64,000 nt of DNA, taken from Marinobacter psychrophilus. Lineage in GTDB: Bacteria > Pseudomonadota > Gammaproteobacteria > Pseudomonadales > Oleiphilaceae. The position numbers were made by a program, and so were the translations under genes. Within the stretch, counting starts at the first letter, position 1. Each line of letters begins with the position of its first letter. The notes under the pieces are model-generated. The model was not told the origin of the DNA. It saw only the letters and a list, made by a program, of their open reading frames with translations, and did no database searches. Location: the NCBI RefSeq assembly GCF_001043175.1, contig NZ_CP011494.1, positions 3,720,001 to 3,784,000 of the forward strand, written 5' to 3'. Shown piece by piece: positions 8,601 through 18,207 of the stretch.

Positions 8601-9836
8601 ATGACTCAAGCATTTGATATTGCAGTTGTCGGCGCCGGCATGGTGGGTGCAGCCCTTGCGACAGGCCTGGGCCGCAACGGTTTTCGCGTGGCGCTGATTG
8701 ACTTTGCTGACGCTCCCGAATTTGTGCCAGGCAGCACGCCGGATATTCGCGTGTCCGCGCTCAGCGCCGGCAGTGAACGCTACCTGCAAAACCTAAAGGC
8801 CTGGGACACCGTTCTGGCCATGCGCGCCACGCCCTATCGCCGCCTGGCGGTGTGGGACCAGTCCTCTCACCCGCTTACCCGGCTGCTGCCAAAGCCCCTG
8901 GCACGGGTGGAATTCAACGCCAACAAATTGGGCGCCAGCCACCTTGGCCACATCGTAGAAAACAGCGTTACCCAGGCGGCTCTCTGGCAGGCCGCGATTA
9001 CCCAGCCGAACATCACTTTAATGCCGGGCGTTGCGGTTACAAACCTCATCCAGAACAACAATCACGCTCAGTTGGACCTGGATAACGCTACCGCCATTAC
9101 GGCAACCCTGGTGGTAGGCGCCGACGGTGCCCAATCCCGAATGCGCGATCTGGCCGGCATTGGCGTCACCCGCAGCCAATACGACCAACAGGCAATGGTG
9201 ATGTCTGTGCGCTACCGCGGCGCGGTAGAAGACATCACCTGGCAGGGATTTTTACCCTCTGGCCCGCGGGCTTTTTTGCCGTTGCACACAGCCGGCGAAG
9301 AATTTCCCGGCGAAAGCTGGGGCTCGCTGGTGTGGTACGACGCCCCCGCCCGGCTTGCACAGCTCAAAGCTATGCCCACCGAACAACTGATGGCCGAAAT
9401 TCAGCAGGGATTTCCCCAACAGCTGCCTGAGCTAACGCATATAGACACCCGCGCCAGCTTCCCCATTGCCCGCCAACACGCCAAACATTATTACCAGAAC
9501 CGTGTGGTGTTGGCTGGCGATGCAGCCCACACCATCAATCCGTTGGCCGGCCAAGGCGTGAACCTGGGTTTTCAGGACGCCCAATGCCTGCAACAACTAT
9601 TGATTGTCGCCCGCAACAACAGCACCGACCTGGCCGACCCCGCCTTACTGAGCCAATACGAAAACCAGCGCCGACCGGCTAACCGCCGCATGATGCTGGC
9701 TATGGATGCCTTTTATCATCTATTCAGCAACCGCGTTCCGCCCCTGCACCTGCTGCGCAATCTGGGCCTGGGCGCCGCGCAGGCACTGCCCTTCGCCCGC
9801 AACCGCGTAGCCCGTTACGCCATGGGTCTGGATTGA
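8601..9836 (+). CDS. ubiF: FAD-dependent ubiquinone-biosynthesis hydroxylase, UbiF-like
   Basis: A flavoprotein monooxygenase of ubiquinone biosynthesis. UbiF hydroxylates C6 of the demethoxyquinone ring. At 411 residues it has the N-terminal Rossmann motif VVGAGMVGAALATGLG and the FAD-binding motif GDAAHTINPLAGQGVNLG near residue 300. The segments PDIRVSALSA, AMRATPYRRLAVW, GPRAFLPL, WGSLVWYDAPAR and PPLHLLRNLGL match what I recall of E. coli UbiF better than UbiH or VisC. The UbiF assignment is therefore favoured, but UbiH/VisC-family paralogues remain possible. AGGA precedes ATG 8601. The HIT gene follows after 26 bp. Confidence 0.85.
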   Translation: MTQAFDIAVVGAGMVGAALATGLGRNGFRVALIDFADAPEFVPGSTPDIRVSALSAGSERYLQNLKAWDTVLAMRATPYRRLAVWDQSSHPLTRLLPKPLARVEFNANKLGASHLGHIVENSVTQAALWQAAITQPNITLMPGVAVTNLIQNNNHAQLDLDNATAITATLVVGADGAQSRMRDLAGIGVTRSQYDQQAMVMSVRYRGAVEDITWQGFLPSGPRAFLPLHTAGEEFPGESWGSLVWYDAPARLAQLKAMPTEQLMAEIQQGFPQQLPELTHIDTRASFPIARQHAKHYYQNRVVLAGDAAHTINPLAGQGVNLGFQDAQCLQQLLIVARNNSTDLADPALLSQYENQRRPANRRMMLAMDAFYHLFSNRVPPLHLLRNLGLGAAQALPFARNRVARYAMGLD

Positions 9837-9862
9837 ACTTCACTTTATAAAAGGATCCTGTT

Positions 9863-10228
9863 ATGTCAGAAACCCTGTTCACCAAGATCATCAACCGGGA
9901 AATTCCCGCCGACATCGTGTACGAAGACGACACCACCCTGGCGTTTCGCGACATTAACCCGCAAGCCCCCGTGCACCTGCTGATTATTCCGAAAAGGCAC
10001 ATTGCTACCATTAACGACATCACCGAAAACGATAGGGAGCTGGTGGGCAATCTGTATTACGTGGCCGCCAAGCTGGCGAAAGAAATGGGCTTCGCCGACG
10101 ACGGCTACCGCACAGTCATGAACTGCGGCGAAAACTCCGGCCAAACCGTGTTTCACATCCACTTGCATCTGCTGGCTGGTAAACCTCTGGGATGGCCGCC
10201 TTACTCCGACAAAATGAAGCAGGCATAG
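9863..10228 (+). CDS. HIT-family nucleotide hydrolase, HinT-like
   Basis: Histidine-triad proteins of the HinT group hydrolyse purine nucleoside phosphoramidates and related nucleotidyl adducts. This 121-residue protein has the family N-terminus TLFTKIINREIPADIVYEDD and the triad FHIHLHLLAG near residue 97. AAAGGATCC precedes ATG 9863. It follows ubiF by 26 bp and may be co-transcribed. The 274 bp downstream, up to the GGDEF-EAL gene, shows no gene. A TATACC-like -10 element in the second half could serve the next gene. Confidence 0.92.
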   Translation: MSETLFTKIINREIPADIVYEDDTTLAFRDINPQAPVHLLIIPKRHIATINDITENDRELVGNLYYVAAKLAKEMGFADDGYRTVMNCGENSGQTVFHIHLHLLAGKPLGWPPYSDKMKQA

Positions 10229-10502
10229 AACAAGCACTGCTTAAAAAAGTGGAAGCGGCGCCTGTAATGGGCACCCTTTTTGTACTTGTTCAACGTTTAT
10301 TGACGGAATTTTTGTGAACAGGAATGTAAAAGGCTTTTCATGCTGGGGTTCTCCGGATAATAGGCAGTAAGCAAAACCACTGATAACTACTATTTACTCA
10401 CATCTTTTGATTTTGAGTTACTATACCCCGCTCAGTGTTTATTTTTCTGGGAGCTTGGGTTTGTCGCCAAACGCCATAGATAATGGTTTGTGGGTAGTCT
10501 GA

Positions 10503-13500
10503 ATGACCGAACAGAAAAATAAAACGAGGTTAAATTTGCCATTAGCTTACCGCCTTCCCATTGCGTTATACATTCTCGCTTTGCTAGGGCTGGTGGCATC
10601 TGCCGGTTACGTAGCTCAGAGTACCTACAGGCAGGCTTCCGAGACGGTGACTAATCGCTCTGCCGCCAATGCCGATCTCGCGGCTGAAATGGTTGCTAAT
10701 CGGCTGCTTTCTACTAGAAACGAACTGCGGACTTTCGCCGGATTTGTTCAGCCTCTGGTGCGCCAGCCAAATACCCCCGGGGCCACTCGCCCTGAAAACA
10801 TAGAATCGCATCTGGACAAAAGGGTATCCACCCTCGGATTTGTTAGCGAACTGCTGGCTGCCGATCCAGCTGGCAATTTTTTCTACCCGTCAATGGCCGA
10901 GAAAGTGACCAGAGCTCCTGACTGGCCCTTTATTGCAAAATACCTGTCTGACAACCCGAACCGAGAGGTTGTAACGCCGCTGTACACGGACCCCGTCACA
11001 GGTGAGATTGAGATCTGGATGTTGAGTAAGCTACATTCCGACACAAGCGATGTCGCTACTGTGATTGTGGCGCGTCAACCGCCGGATGTGCTTTCTGGAT
11101 CGCTGGAGAGGTTATCTTTGTCCACTGGTCAGAGCATCGCCATTCTAGACGAGTCGATGATGCTAGTGGCCCGCCTTCCGGTCGTCGCAGGAGCTGCAGT
11201 TAGCCCGGGGCAGATCCTTACGGATTCACTGGCTCGCCGTTTTATCGATAGTGGCTCCGACAGCTATCAGGTGATCGTCGAAGGGCCTATTCCTAATGAT
11301 GGTGAAGCAAGATTTTACGCTTTCAAACGTGTTCTGGGTGCACCTTATATCGTTGTCGTTGGCGAGAAAACGTCAGTGGCGTTACAAGATTGGCACCAGA
11401 GCCTTTGGGTTGGGGCTACCGGCATTTTACTGGTTGCGATCATTGGCCTGTTTTTTCTGAGGCAGTTCTGCCGAAGACTGACCGTTGAGAATGAGCTATT
11501 GCACGAGAACCGGCAACGGAGAAGCTCGCAACAAAACGCGCAGGCCAATGAGAGTCGATTACAGGCCCTTGTTAATTCTATTCCGGATTCGACCTTTGTG
11601 TTCGATGAACACGGAAGGTTTACCTTTGCTCATGCGCAGGACAAAGGCCAGCTACTGATGCCTGTGGAAAAGCTGCTTGGCCTGCATTACAACGAAGTAC
11701 TGCCGCCCGAGCTCGCTGCCCGGTTTGACGGAATTAAAACAGACGTCGAAAAATCACAGAAAATGCAGAATATTGAATACCAGTTGTTTGTTAACGGCGA
11801 GGCCCGCGATTATGAGGCCAGGGTAAACGCGCTAACTGACTTGGAGGGCCAGCACAGTGGTTTCCTGACCTTAGTGCGAGACATCACCGAAGACAAAGTT
11901 CTCGAAGCTGAGCTGCGTATTGCTTCCACCGCGTTCGAGACCCATCTCGGCATAATAATAACCGACGAGAATAGTATAATATTAAGGGCCAACAAAGCGT
12001 TTTCCCGGATCACCGGTTATGCCGAGCAGGACGTTTTGGGCAAGACCCCAAACGTCCTTCAATCCGGCCTGCAAGATGCCGCTTTTTACCATTATCTCTG
12101 GGCTCGGGTTCAGGAAAGTGGCTCATGGGAGGGTGAAATATGGAACCTCCGAAAAGATGGGGAGGCGTATGCGGAATGGCTGACGATCACCGCGATTTGT
12201 GGAAAATCCGGCGTTGTCCAGAACTATGTGGGAACCTTTCACGATATCACTAAGCGGAAGAAAGCCGAGCGGAATGCGCATCGATTGGCGTTCTACGATT
12301 CGTTAACGGAGCTCGCAAATAAGACGCTGCTCGAAGAGAAGATCTCTGGCGTCTGCAACGCCGATATTAGACACAATGCCCATGCTGCCCTTTTACATGT
12401 CGATGTCGAGCAGTTACGTGCGGTGAATGATGCCAGAGGGTACGGGTTTGGTGATCTGGTCCTGAAGTCCATCGCACAGCAGCTGGCTGGCATTGTGCGT
12501 GAGAGTGATACGCTTGCGCGCATCGGAGGTGACGAATTTGCAATCCTGTTGTCCAGCCTAGGTTCATCTCAGGACGTTGCTGCGCGCTCTGCGGAGAATG
12601 TTGCAGACAAAATCCTTGATGCCTTTGCCCTCCCGATTAAGGTTCTGGAACATAAAATACAGGTTAGTGTCAGTATCGGCATTACTCTGATTAATGAACG
12701 AACGGCGGTTTGCGATCAACAACTCCAGAGAGCTGAGCAAGCCACTCAGCAAGCAAAAGAAAGGGCGAAGCTTAGGGGTGAAAGGCGCATCTCATTCTTC
12801 GACTCTGAAATACAGGCTCAGGTTGTTCAGCACGTTCTTCTAGAAGAGGAATTGCGGAATGCATTAGCGGAAAATCAGCTTGTGTTGTATTACCAGCCCC
12901 AGATTCGCAAGCCGAATCAGTTGCTCGGCTACGAGGTGCTCTTGCGCTGGCGTCACCCGGAGCGGGGCATCGTATCCCCCGCCGTTTTCATTCCGATAGC
13001 CGAACAGAGCCGACTTATTCTGCCTATCGGTCGGTGGGTTATCGAACAGGCGTGTGAAAAGCTGGCTGCTTGGCAGTCAGAGCCAACAACCTCTGAGCTC
13101 AGTCTTGCAGTGAATGTCAGCATCATTCAGTTTCAGAGTAATAGCTTCGTAGAACAGGTGGGCCAGATTCTTGAAAAAACAGGTGCGCCACCACGCTTGC
13201 TGAAACTTGAGGTGACCGAAAGCCTGCTCATGAATGACCCCGAGCGGATTACTGAAATGATGAATCGTCTCCGTTCTATGGGAGTTCGCTTTTCTTTGGA
13301 CGACTTTGGCACAGGTTATTCTTCGATGAGCTATCTCAACCAGTTGCCGCTGGATCAGATCAAGATAGATCAGTCGTTTATAAATGAGGTAACGAGCAAC
13401 CTGGCAAACTCCGCCATTGTGGAGTCCATAATCGGGCTGGCCAAGGGGCTGAATCTGGAAGTCATTGCCGAAGGGGTAGAGACGGAAGAGCAAAGAGACT

Positions 13501-13565
13501 GGCTGGCTAATCACGGATGTCAGAATTTTCAGGGATACTTGTTTGGACGCCCGGAAGAGATTTGA
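10503..13565 (+). CDS. Membrane sensor with PAS, GGDEF and EAL domains (c-di-GMP enzyme)
   Basis: A 1020-residue regulator predicted to make and/or degrade cyclic di-GMP. A first membrane helix (about 17-38) and a second (about 302-320) flank a periplasmic sensor of about 260 residues, of Cache type by layout. Two PAS-like segments follow (about 350-465 and 470-590). The GGDEF domain has an intact GGDEF at 675-679. The EAL domain begins with EVL at 811-813 in place of EAL and keeps KLEVTESLL, LDDFGTGYSS, KIDQSF and IAEGVETEE. Both activities are therefore possible. The protein ends soon after the GRP motif. The Shine-Dalgarno is weak. It lies 290 bp before the next c-di-GMP cluster. Confidence 0.93.
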   Translation: MTEQKNKTRLNLPLAYRLPIALYILALLGLVASAGYVAQSTYRQASETVTNRSAANADLAAEMVANRLLSTRNELRTFAGFVQPLVRQPNTPGATRPENIESHLDKRVSTLGFVSELLAADPAGNFFYPSMAEKVTRAPDWPFIAKYLSDNPNREVVTPLYTDPVTGEIEIWMLSKLHSDTSDVATVIVARQPPDVLSGSLERLSLSTGQSIAILDESMMLVARLPVVAGAAVSPGQILTDSLARRFIDSGSDSYQVIVEGPIPNDGEARFYAFKRVLGAPYIVVVGEKTSVALQDWHQSLWVGATGILLVAIIGLFFLRQFCRRLTVENELLHENRQRRSSQQNAQANESRLQALVNSIPDSTFVFDEHGRFTFAHAQDKGQLLMPVEKLLGLHYNEVLPPELAARFDGIKTDVEKSQKMQNIEYQLFVNGEARDYEARVNALTDLEGQHSGFLTLVRDITEDKVLEAELRIASTAFETHLGIIITDENSIILRANKAFSRITGYAEQDVLGKTPNVLQSGLQDAAFYHYLWARVQESGSWEGEIWNLRKDGEAYAEWLTITAICGKSGVVQNYVGTFHDITKRKKAERNAHRLAFYDSLTELANKTLLEEKISGVCNADIRHNAHAALLHVDVEQLRAVNDARGYGFGDLVLKSIAQQLAGIVRESDTLARIGGDEFAILLSSLGSSQDVAARSAENVADKILDAFALPIKVLEHKIQVSVSIGITLINERTAVCDQQLQRAEQATQQAKERAKLRGERRISFFDSEIQAQVVQHVLLEEELRNALAENQLVLYYQPQIRKPNQLLGYEVLLRWRHPERGIVSPAVFIPIAEQSRLILPIGRWVIEQACEKLAAWQSEPTTSELSLAVNVSIIQFQSNSFVEQVGQILEKTGAPPRLLKLEVTESLLMNDPERITEMMNRLRSMGVRFSLDDFGTGYSSMSYLNQLPLDQIKIDQSFINEVTSNLANSAIVESIIGLAKGLNLEVIAEGVETEEQRDWLANHGCQNFQGYLFGRPEEI

Positions 13566-13732
13566 ATCCTGGGGCCTTAATGTAATAGACGAAAAGTCTA
13601 CGATACGTTACGACATCGGTTGGTCGTTACGGCAACGATGGATTCAAACCGCGCAACAACCTCCCGCCCTAACTGCCAAGTAGGCAACCTGAAAACCATT
13701 AACTTGATGTCATACCTAACGGTCATTTTGAT

Positions 13733-13800
13733 TCGACAAGTCGACGCCGGAATACAAATTAACGACAAAATCGCACAAAATTGCTACATTTCTTTTGTCG
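13733..13800. promoter_or_regulatory. Clustered CGACAA half-sites before the c-di-GMP operon
   Basis: TCGACAAGTCGA (13733-13744) is a perfect palindrome around AA. CGACAAAA (13763-13770) and TTTTGTCG (13793-13800) form an 8-bp inverted repeat 22 bp apart. The shared CGACAA element appears three times in 68 bp, ending 57 bp before ATG 13857, so an operator or activator site is plausible. The regulator is unknown. The rest of 13566-13856 holds only a short stem (TAGAC-GAAAA-GTCTA at 13586-13600) and no convincing gene. Confidence 0.4.
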
Positions 13801-13856
13801 TATCGAACAGATTTTTACTATATCTTGCCCTCGGTCAAAAATCCTAGGGTAGAAAA

Positions 13857-14321
13857 ATGCTAGCTTTTCGTTTTGCGGTCTTTTTGGTGATCAGTTTTTT
13901 CAGTACCGTAGCCAGTGCCGAGCCGACGCTGGAGATTATGGTTGGAGGCGAAACCATTACCCTGTCACGCTCTGAGTTGGAGAGTCTGCCACAGCAGCGA
14001 ATCACCACCACAAGCCCCTATTTTGAAGGCACGCAAGAGTTTTCTGGTCCCAGCCTACAAACCCTGATTGACACTTATTGGCAGCCGGGTAACGAACGTA
14101 TTCTGTTTCGTGCGCTAAATGACTACGCCGTTGAAGCGCCTTTACAGCAAGCTCTGGCACTGGACGCTATTATCGCCACCCGTCGTAACAGCCGCGTGAT
14201 GTCGGTGCGCACCCACGGACCGTTCTGGATCATGCTGCCGCTCTCGCAGCAGCCAAGTCTGAACACCACAGATAACCATCGGTTTATGATCTGGCAGCTA
14301 TCTGAGATAGAGCTCAACTAA
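13857..14321 (+). CDS. Exported protein with oxidoreductase molybdopterin-binding-like fold
   Basis: A 154-residue secreted protein. Residues 1-20 form a signal peptide ending at VASAEP. The mature part resembles the sulfite-oxidase-type molybdopterin-binding fold in its pattern (ELESLPQQRI, FSGPSLQTLIDTY, VEAPLQQALALDAIIA, THGPFWIMLPL). It is short, and the cofactor-ligating cysteine of true enzymes is not evident. A ligand-binding or sensory role in the periplasm is therefore more likely than catalysis, which is inference. Its stop is only 2 bp before the GTG start of the membrane EAL gene, so the two are probably translationally coupled. Confidence 0.75.
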   Translation: MLAFRFAVFLVISFFSTVASAEPTLEIMVGGETITLSRSELESLPQQRITTTSPYFEGTQEFSGPSLQTLIDTYWQPGNERILFRALNDYAVEAPLQQALALDAIIATRRNSRVMSVRTHGPFWIMLPLSQQPSLNTTDNHRFMIWQLSEIELN

Positions 14322-14323
14322 CT

Positions 14324-16246
14324 GTGGATACCTCCCTCAGCAGGCGACTGTTTTCCCGCACCACTACGGCAATGATTGTGATCGTGATCGTCGGGCTGGT
14401 GGGAGCAAGCGCTTACACTTACATGCTGGACCGTAAGATCCAGTCAGTGTCTTTGGAAAGCTTACGCATGGCGTCTTGGGGGCTGGCGCAGTTAGCGAGT
14501 GAATCTTACGAATTTGATAAGGCTCTCGAGTTGGTAGCGCAGAATGTTGGCGAGGTTGATGCACTAATGCTTCGCTATGATGTGCTCTGGTCCCGCTATG
14601 ACTACCTGTTGAACAGTATCGAAGCGCGCTTTACGCGGAACCAGCTGAACAATGAAGCAGAATTGGAAGAACTGTTCGGTGAATTTAAAGGCATTGAATC
14701 AGATCTGCTATTGCTGACCTCGGCCCCCAAAGCCGTGCACTCGCGACAGCTGTTAGCTCAATGGCAGATACAACGGGAAGGTATACGCCAACTGTTATTC
14801 GATAACTTTATTGGCGATGAGACCAACAATCTGATCCGCGGGTTTCAGCAGTCATGGGACCGGCTGGCAAATCTGCGCTTTGCTACACTCGACTCTATTG
14901 TATTTTTACTGGTGTACCTGCTACTTGCCCTGCATTACTTTCGCAAATGGAACCGAATAAACAGCCTGAGCGGGCTACCCAGCGAGCGCTGCTTGCACGA
15001 CCTCCAGGAACTGCCTTTCGACTGCGTGTTGATCTCCTGCGAAATTCGCAATTATCAGGCCATGGTGTCGGATTTTGACAAAGATCAGGTGGGAGACATC
15101 ATCAAGGTTTTTGTAGACAGGCTGAAAAGTCTGACCTCAGAGCGAGATACTTTGATGCACATTGCGCCGGGTGAATTTGTGCTTATGCTCAGGTTACACA
15201 AGGGTCAATCGGTGTTGGATTGTATTCAGGCCGCCCAACAGAAAACCACGTTTGAGTGGCAACTGGCGGAAAATACTATGGAAATATCCGCACTCTTTGG
15301 TGTTGCCTACTCGCTGGCTAGCCAGGCCCAGGATTTCGCGGAATACCATCGCTACGCCACACGCGCCCTGACACAAAGCAAAAGCGCTAAGCTGGCCTAC
15401 ACAGTATTTGACGACGCCGCGCTGACGCTGCTGATGCTTGAGCAAAAGCTCTATCGTCAGCTATTGCTGTTTTTTCGAGGCGAAATGACATCGCTGAAAC
15501 TGAGCTTGGTATACCAACCTATTGTGTCCATTGAAGATGCAACGCTAATTACCGGCTTCGAAGCTCTCCTAAGGTGCACCAGTGACAAAGAAATTGTTAT
15601 AAGTCCACGCCAAATCGTTGATATTTGCGAGCATAACGGTTTGGGTATCCAGCTTGGTCGCTGGGTATTCAACGAAGTGTCACTACAGTGCTGCAATCTT
15701 TATATCAATCTGGGTTTTACGGGCACCGTATCCATTAACCTGAACCCAGCGATGCTGCGTCCAGAGCTGGTTCAGGATGTTAACAAGTACCTTTTAGACC
15801 AAGGCTTGCCCGCTTCGTCGATATGCCTCGAGATCACCGAAGACAACGCAGCGCTGAACTTCCATATCATAAATAATGTGATTGCCACGCTGAAACCCAG
15901 CGGAATAGAGTTTGCTCTAGACGATTTTGGCACCGGCCACTCGTCACTGGCTTATATTCGCGAACTGGCTGTGGATCGAATCAAAATCGACCGGGCGTTT
16001 GTTAAAGATATTGAAAACGATGAAGGCAAAGCCCGCTTTTTGGCTTCCGTCATCGCTATGGCTCAACAAGCCTACGTTACGACTACCGTTGTTGAAGGTA
16101 TCGAGAACGAATGCCAGTGGCATCTGGTGCAACGCATGGGCCAGGTACTGGTGCAGGGATATCACGCTTATCGTCCGCTTACCATTCTTCAACTGATGCA
16201 GCTTCTAGCTGCACAGCATGCAGACACAAAAAGCTTCAAGACGTAA
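14324..16246 (+). CDS. Membrane EAL-domain protein with degenerate GGDEF domain
   Basis: A predicted c-di-GMP phosphodiesterase of 640 residues. A membrane helix at about 17-35, a periplasmic helical region of about 145 residues and a second helix at about 188-205 are followed by a degenerate GGDEF domain. There the signature reads APGEF (281-285), so cyclase activity is not expected. The EAL domain is well preserved: EAL at 413-415, LEITEDNA, LDDFGTGHSS, KIDRAF and VVEGIENE. The start is GTG 14324, two bases after the preceding stop. The arrangement suggests that the exported neighbour controls this enzyme through its periplasmic part. Confidence 0.9.
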   Translation: MDTSLSRRLFSRTTTAMIVIVIVGLVGASAYTYMLDRKIQSVSLESLRMASWGLAQLASESYEFDKALELVAQNVGEVDALMLRYDVLWSRYDYLLNSIEARFTRNQLNNEAELEELFGEFKGIESDLLLLTSAPKAVHSRQLLAQWQIQREGIRQLLFDNFIGDETNNLIRGFQQSWDRLANLRFATLDSIVFLLVYLLLALHYFRKWNRINSLSGLPSERCLHDLQELPFDCVLISCEIRNYQAMVSDFDKDQVGDIIKVFVDRLKSLTSERDTLMHIAPGEFVLMLRLHKGQSVLDCIQAAQQKTTFEWQLAENTMEISALFGVAYSLASQAQDFAEYHRYATRALTQSKSAKLAYTVFDDAALTLLMLEQKLYRQLLLFFRGEMTSLKLSLVYQPIVSIEDATLITGFEALLRCTSDKEIVISPRQIVDICEHNGLGIQLGRWVFNEVSLQCCNLYINLGFTGTVSINLNPAMLRPELVQDVNKYLLDQGLPASSICLEITEDNAALNFHIINNVIATLKPSGIEFALDDFGTGHSSLAYIRELAVDRIKIDRAFVKDIENDEGKARFLASVIAMAQQAYVTTTVVEGIENECQWHLVQRMGQVLVQGYHAYRPLTILQLMQLLAAQHADTKSFKT

Positions 16247-16388
16247 CAGAAACGAACCAAAGAAAACTCCCACCGACCCACACTCAATGCCACACTCTTG
16301 TCGCTATATACGTCATAAATTTTGTGATCTTAGGTGCAACCTAGCGGCACATAATTTTTAGCAGCGCGCACCGCCCCGGAAACTTGCA

Positions 16389-18203
16389 ATGCCGACAAAG
16401 AAGACCAAATTTCAGTATCAGAACCATTTACGTGTCAGTTTCGCAATCACAATTGTCCTGACACCACTGGTGCTGATTGCCACTTTTTTTGCCTTTACAC
16501 GCATTGAAGCCAATACCTCAAAAATCAACAACCACATTGCGGCCAAAACCCACCGTCTGCAGAATCTGAAGCTCGACCTTTTAAATGTGCAGCAAGACCT
16601 TGAAAAAATACAGAACAATACCTTACTGAAGTCGCCACAAACCGCACATATAGACGTTCGTGCAGTAGCAGTAGAAGTGCGAAGAATCTGCAACTATTTA
16701 CTTCTGGAAAGTGACGATAAAGGGGTAGACGGGGGTCTTCTGGTGAACTCACTGAAAGTTTTTGATAACGCACAACAGCAACTTGAAAATCTTCGCCAAA
16801 GTGACACAGGGCAATTTTGGCCCGACATTCAATGGTGGCTGAATGCACCTGCTGCTTCGACTTCCTTAGCAGATTACCGAATGCAGCCTATTACACCGTT
16901 GTTAAAGCAGCAATTTAAAGATGTTTTGACCGCACAAAAACAGGTTTCATTGGCAGTTAACTATATCACGGCGTTTGGTAAACGGGTGGATGAGAAACTA
17001 ATGCAGCTGGGCATTCAAGAACAAGCTCAATTGGAACAGCTGAAAACCACGTTCAGTTTATCCCGCTGGGGTATCTTTATCCTATCTGTCACTCTACTGC
17101 TGATTGTGTTTCTAAACTTACACTATATGTCGGCGGCCATTCTTGTCGGCACTAATTTTCTACAGCGCAGTATTACCGAGCGCACCGCCGCGTTAGAACG
17201 CTCAAAGCAGTCACTGATCACAGTATTACAGCAGGAACGGCGGTCTCGAGAGAGCCTGTTGGAAACGCAGTCGCAGCTGCACCGCGCCAACAGCGCGCTG
17301 GAACACTCGCTTCGCGAGCTTAAGAAAACCCAGATGGCCATGGCGCAACAGGAAAAATTAGCCTCTATTGGCCATTTGGCGGCCGGCGTGGCCCATGAAA
17401 TCAACAATCCGTTGGGCTTCATCCTCAGTAATATCAACCGTATGCATGAGTACATCACCGACCTGAGCGAGGTTGTCACCGTAGCTGAAAAACAACTTGC
17501 CAGCGGCACCCATGCGTCTTGGTCGAACTTTCATATCTACTTTCGGCAGCTACTTGAAGACAAAGACGTTGATTTCATTAAAAGCGACTTGCCCTCTCTG
17601 GTTAACGACTGCGTAGAAGGAGGCGCTCGCGTGAAAGATATCATTCAAAGCCTGAAAGATTTTTCCCGCCGGGACCACAACAACGATGAGTTCCAGCTCA
17701 CCAATCTGCACATCATAATCACCAAAACCCTCAACCTACTGCGCAACGAAATAAAGTATGACGTCGACCTGAAGGTCGACTGCGACCCCGATCTTTATCT
17801 GGAAGCACTGCCTGGCCCTTTGTCGCAGGTACTGTCGAATATTTTGATAAACGCAACCCACGCCATCCGCTTGACCGAACGGCGCGGGTTTATCCAAGTG
17901 GTCGCGTTTCACCGCAAGCATCAGGTTATTCTCAAAATCACCGATAACGGCTGCGGCATTCACCCCGACCATCAGAAGAGTGTCTTCGACCCGTTTTTCA
18001 CCACAAAAAAAGCTGGAGAAGGTACTGGTTTGGGCATGAATATCGCTTACGACATCATCGTTAACCGACACGGCGGACAGTTGTCGGTGAAAAGCGAACT
18101 GGGTGTGGGCACCGAGTTTTTCATCGAGCTGCCCATGAATCCAAACCGCAATCGCCAATCGGCATCCGACGCCGCATCATCTTTAACAACAGAAGGAGTT
18201 TAA
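16389..18203 (+). CDS. Membrane sensor histidine kinase
   Basis: A 604-residue kinase anchored by a helix near residues 16-36 and a second near 222-242 (ILSVTLLLIVFLNL). A periplasmic helical region of about 185 residues lies between them. A coiled coil (about 260-325) leads to the phosphoacceptor motif VAHEINNP with His336. The ATPase domain has NILINATHAI, DNGCGI, DPFFTTKKAGEGTGLGM and a C-terminal G-rich lid. No receiver domain is attached. It is followed after 4 bp by a response regulator gene, so the pair is cognate. The 142 bp upstream may contain its own promoter. Confidence 0.93.
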   Translation: MPTKKTKFQYQNHLRVSFAITIVLTPLVLIATFFAFTRIEANTSKINNHIAAKTHRLQNLKLDLLNVQQDLEKIQNNTLLKSPQTAHIDVRAVAVEVRRICNYLLLESDDKGVDGGLLVNSLKVFDNAQQQLENLRQSDTGQFWPDIQWWLNAPAASTSLADYRMQPITPLLKQQFKDVLTAQKQVSLAVNYITAFGKRVDEKLMQLGIQEQAQLEQLKTTFSLSRWGIFILSVTLLLIVFLNLHYMSAAILVGTNFLQRSITERTAALERSKQSLITVLQQERRSRESLLETQSQLHRANSALEHSLRELKKTQMAMAQQEKLASIGHLAAGVAHEINNPLGFILSNINRMHEYITDLSEVVTVAEKQLASGTHASWSNFHIYFRQLLEDKDVDFIKSDLPSLVNDCVEGGARVKDIIQSLKDFSRRDHNNDEFQLTNLHIIITKTLNLLRNEIKYDVDLKVDCDPDLYLEALPGPLSQVLSNILINATHAIRLTERRGFIQVVAFHRKHQVILKITDNGCGIHPDHQKSVFDPFFTTKKAGEGTGLGMNIAYDIIVNRHGGQLSVKSELGVGTEFFIELPMNPNRNRQSASDAASSLTTEGV

Positions 18204-18207
18204 AGTC

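Noticed and set aside
13586-13600. Possible riboswitch aptamer stem
   Set aside because: The 5-bp stem is isolated, and the conserved cores of c-di-GMP (GEMM) or other known riboswitches could not be found.
13620-13847. A 75-codon frame before the c-di-GMP operon
   Set aside because: It overlaps the palindromic CGACAA elements, lacks a ribosome site and resembles no family.
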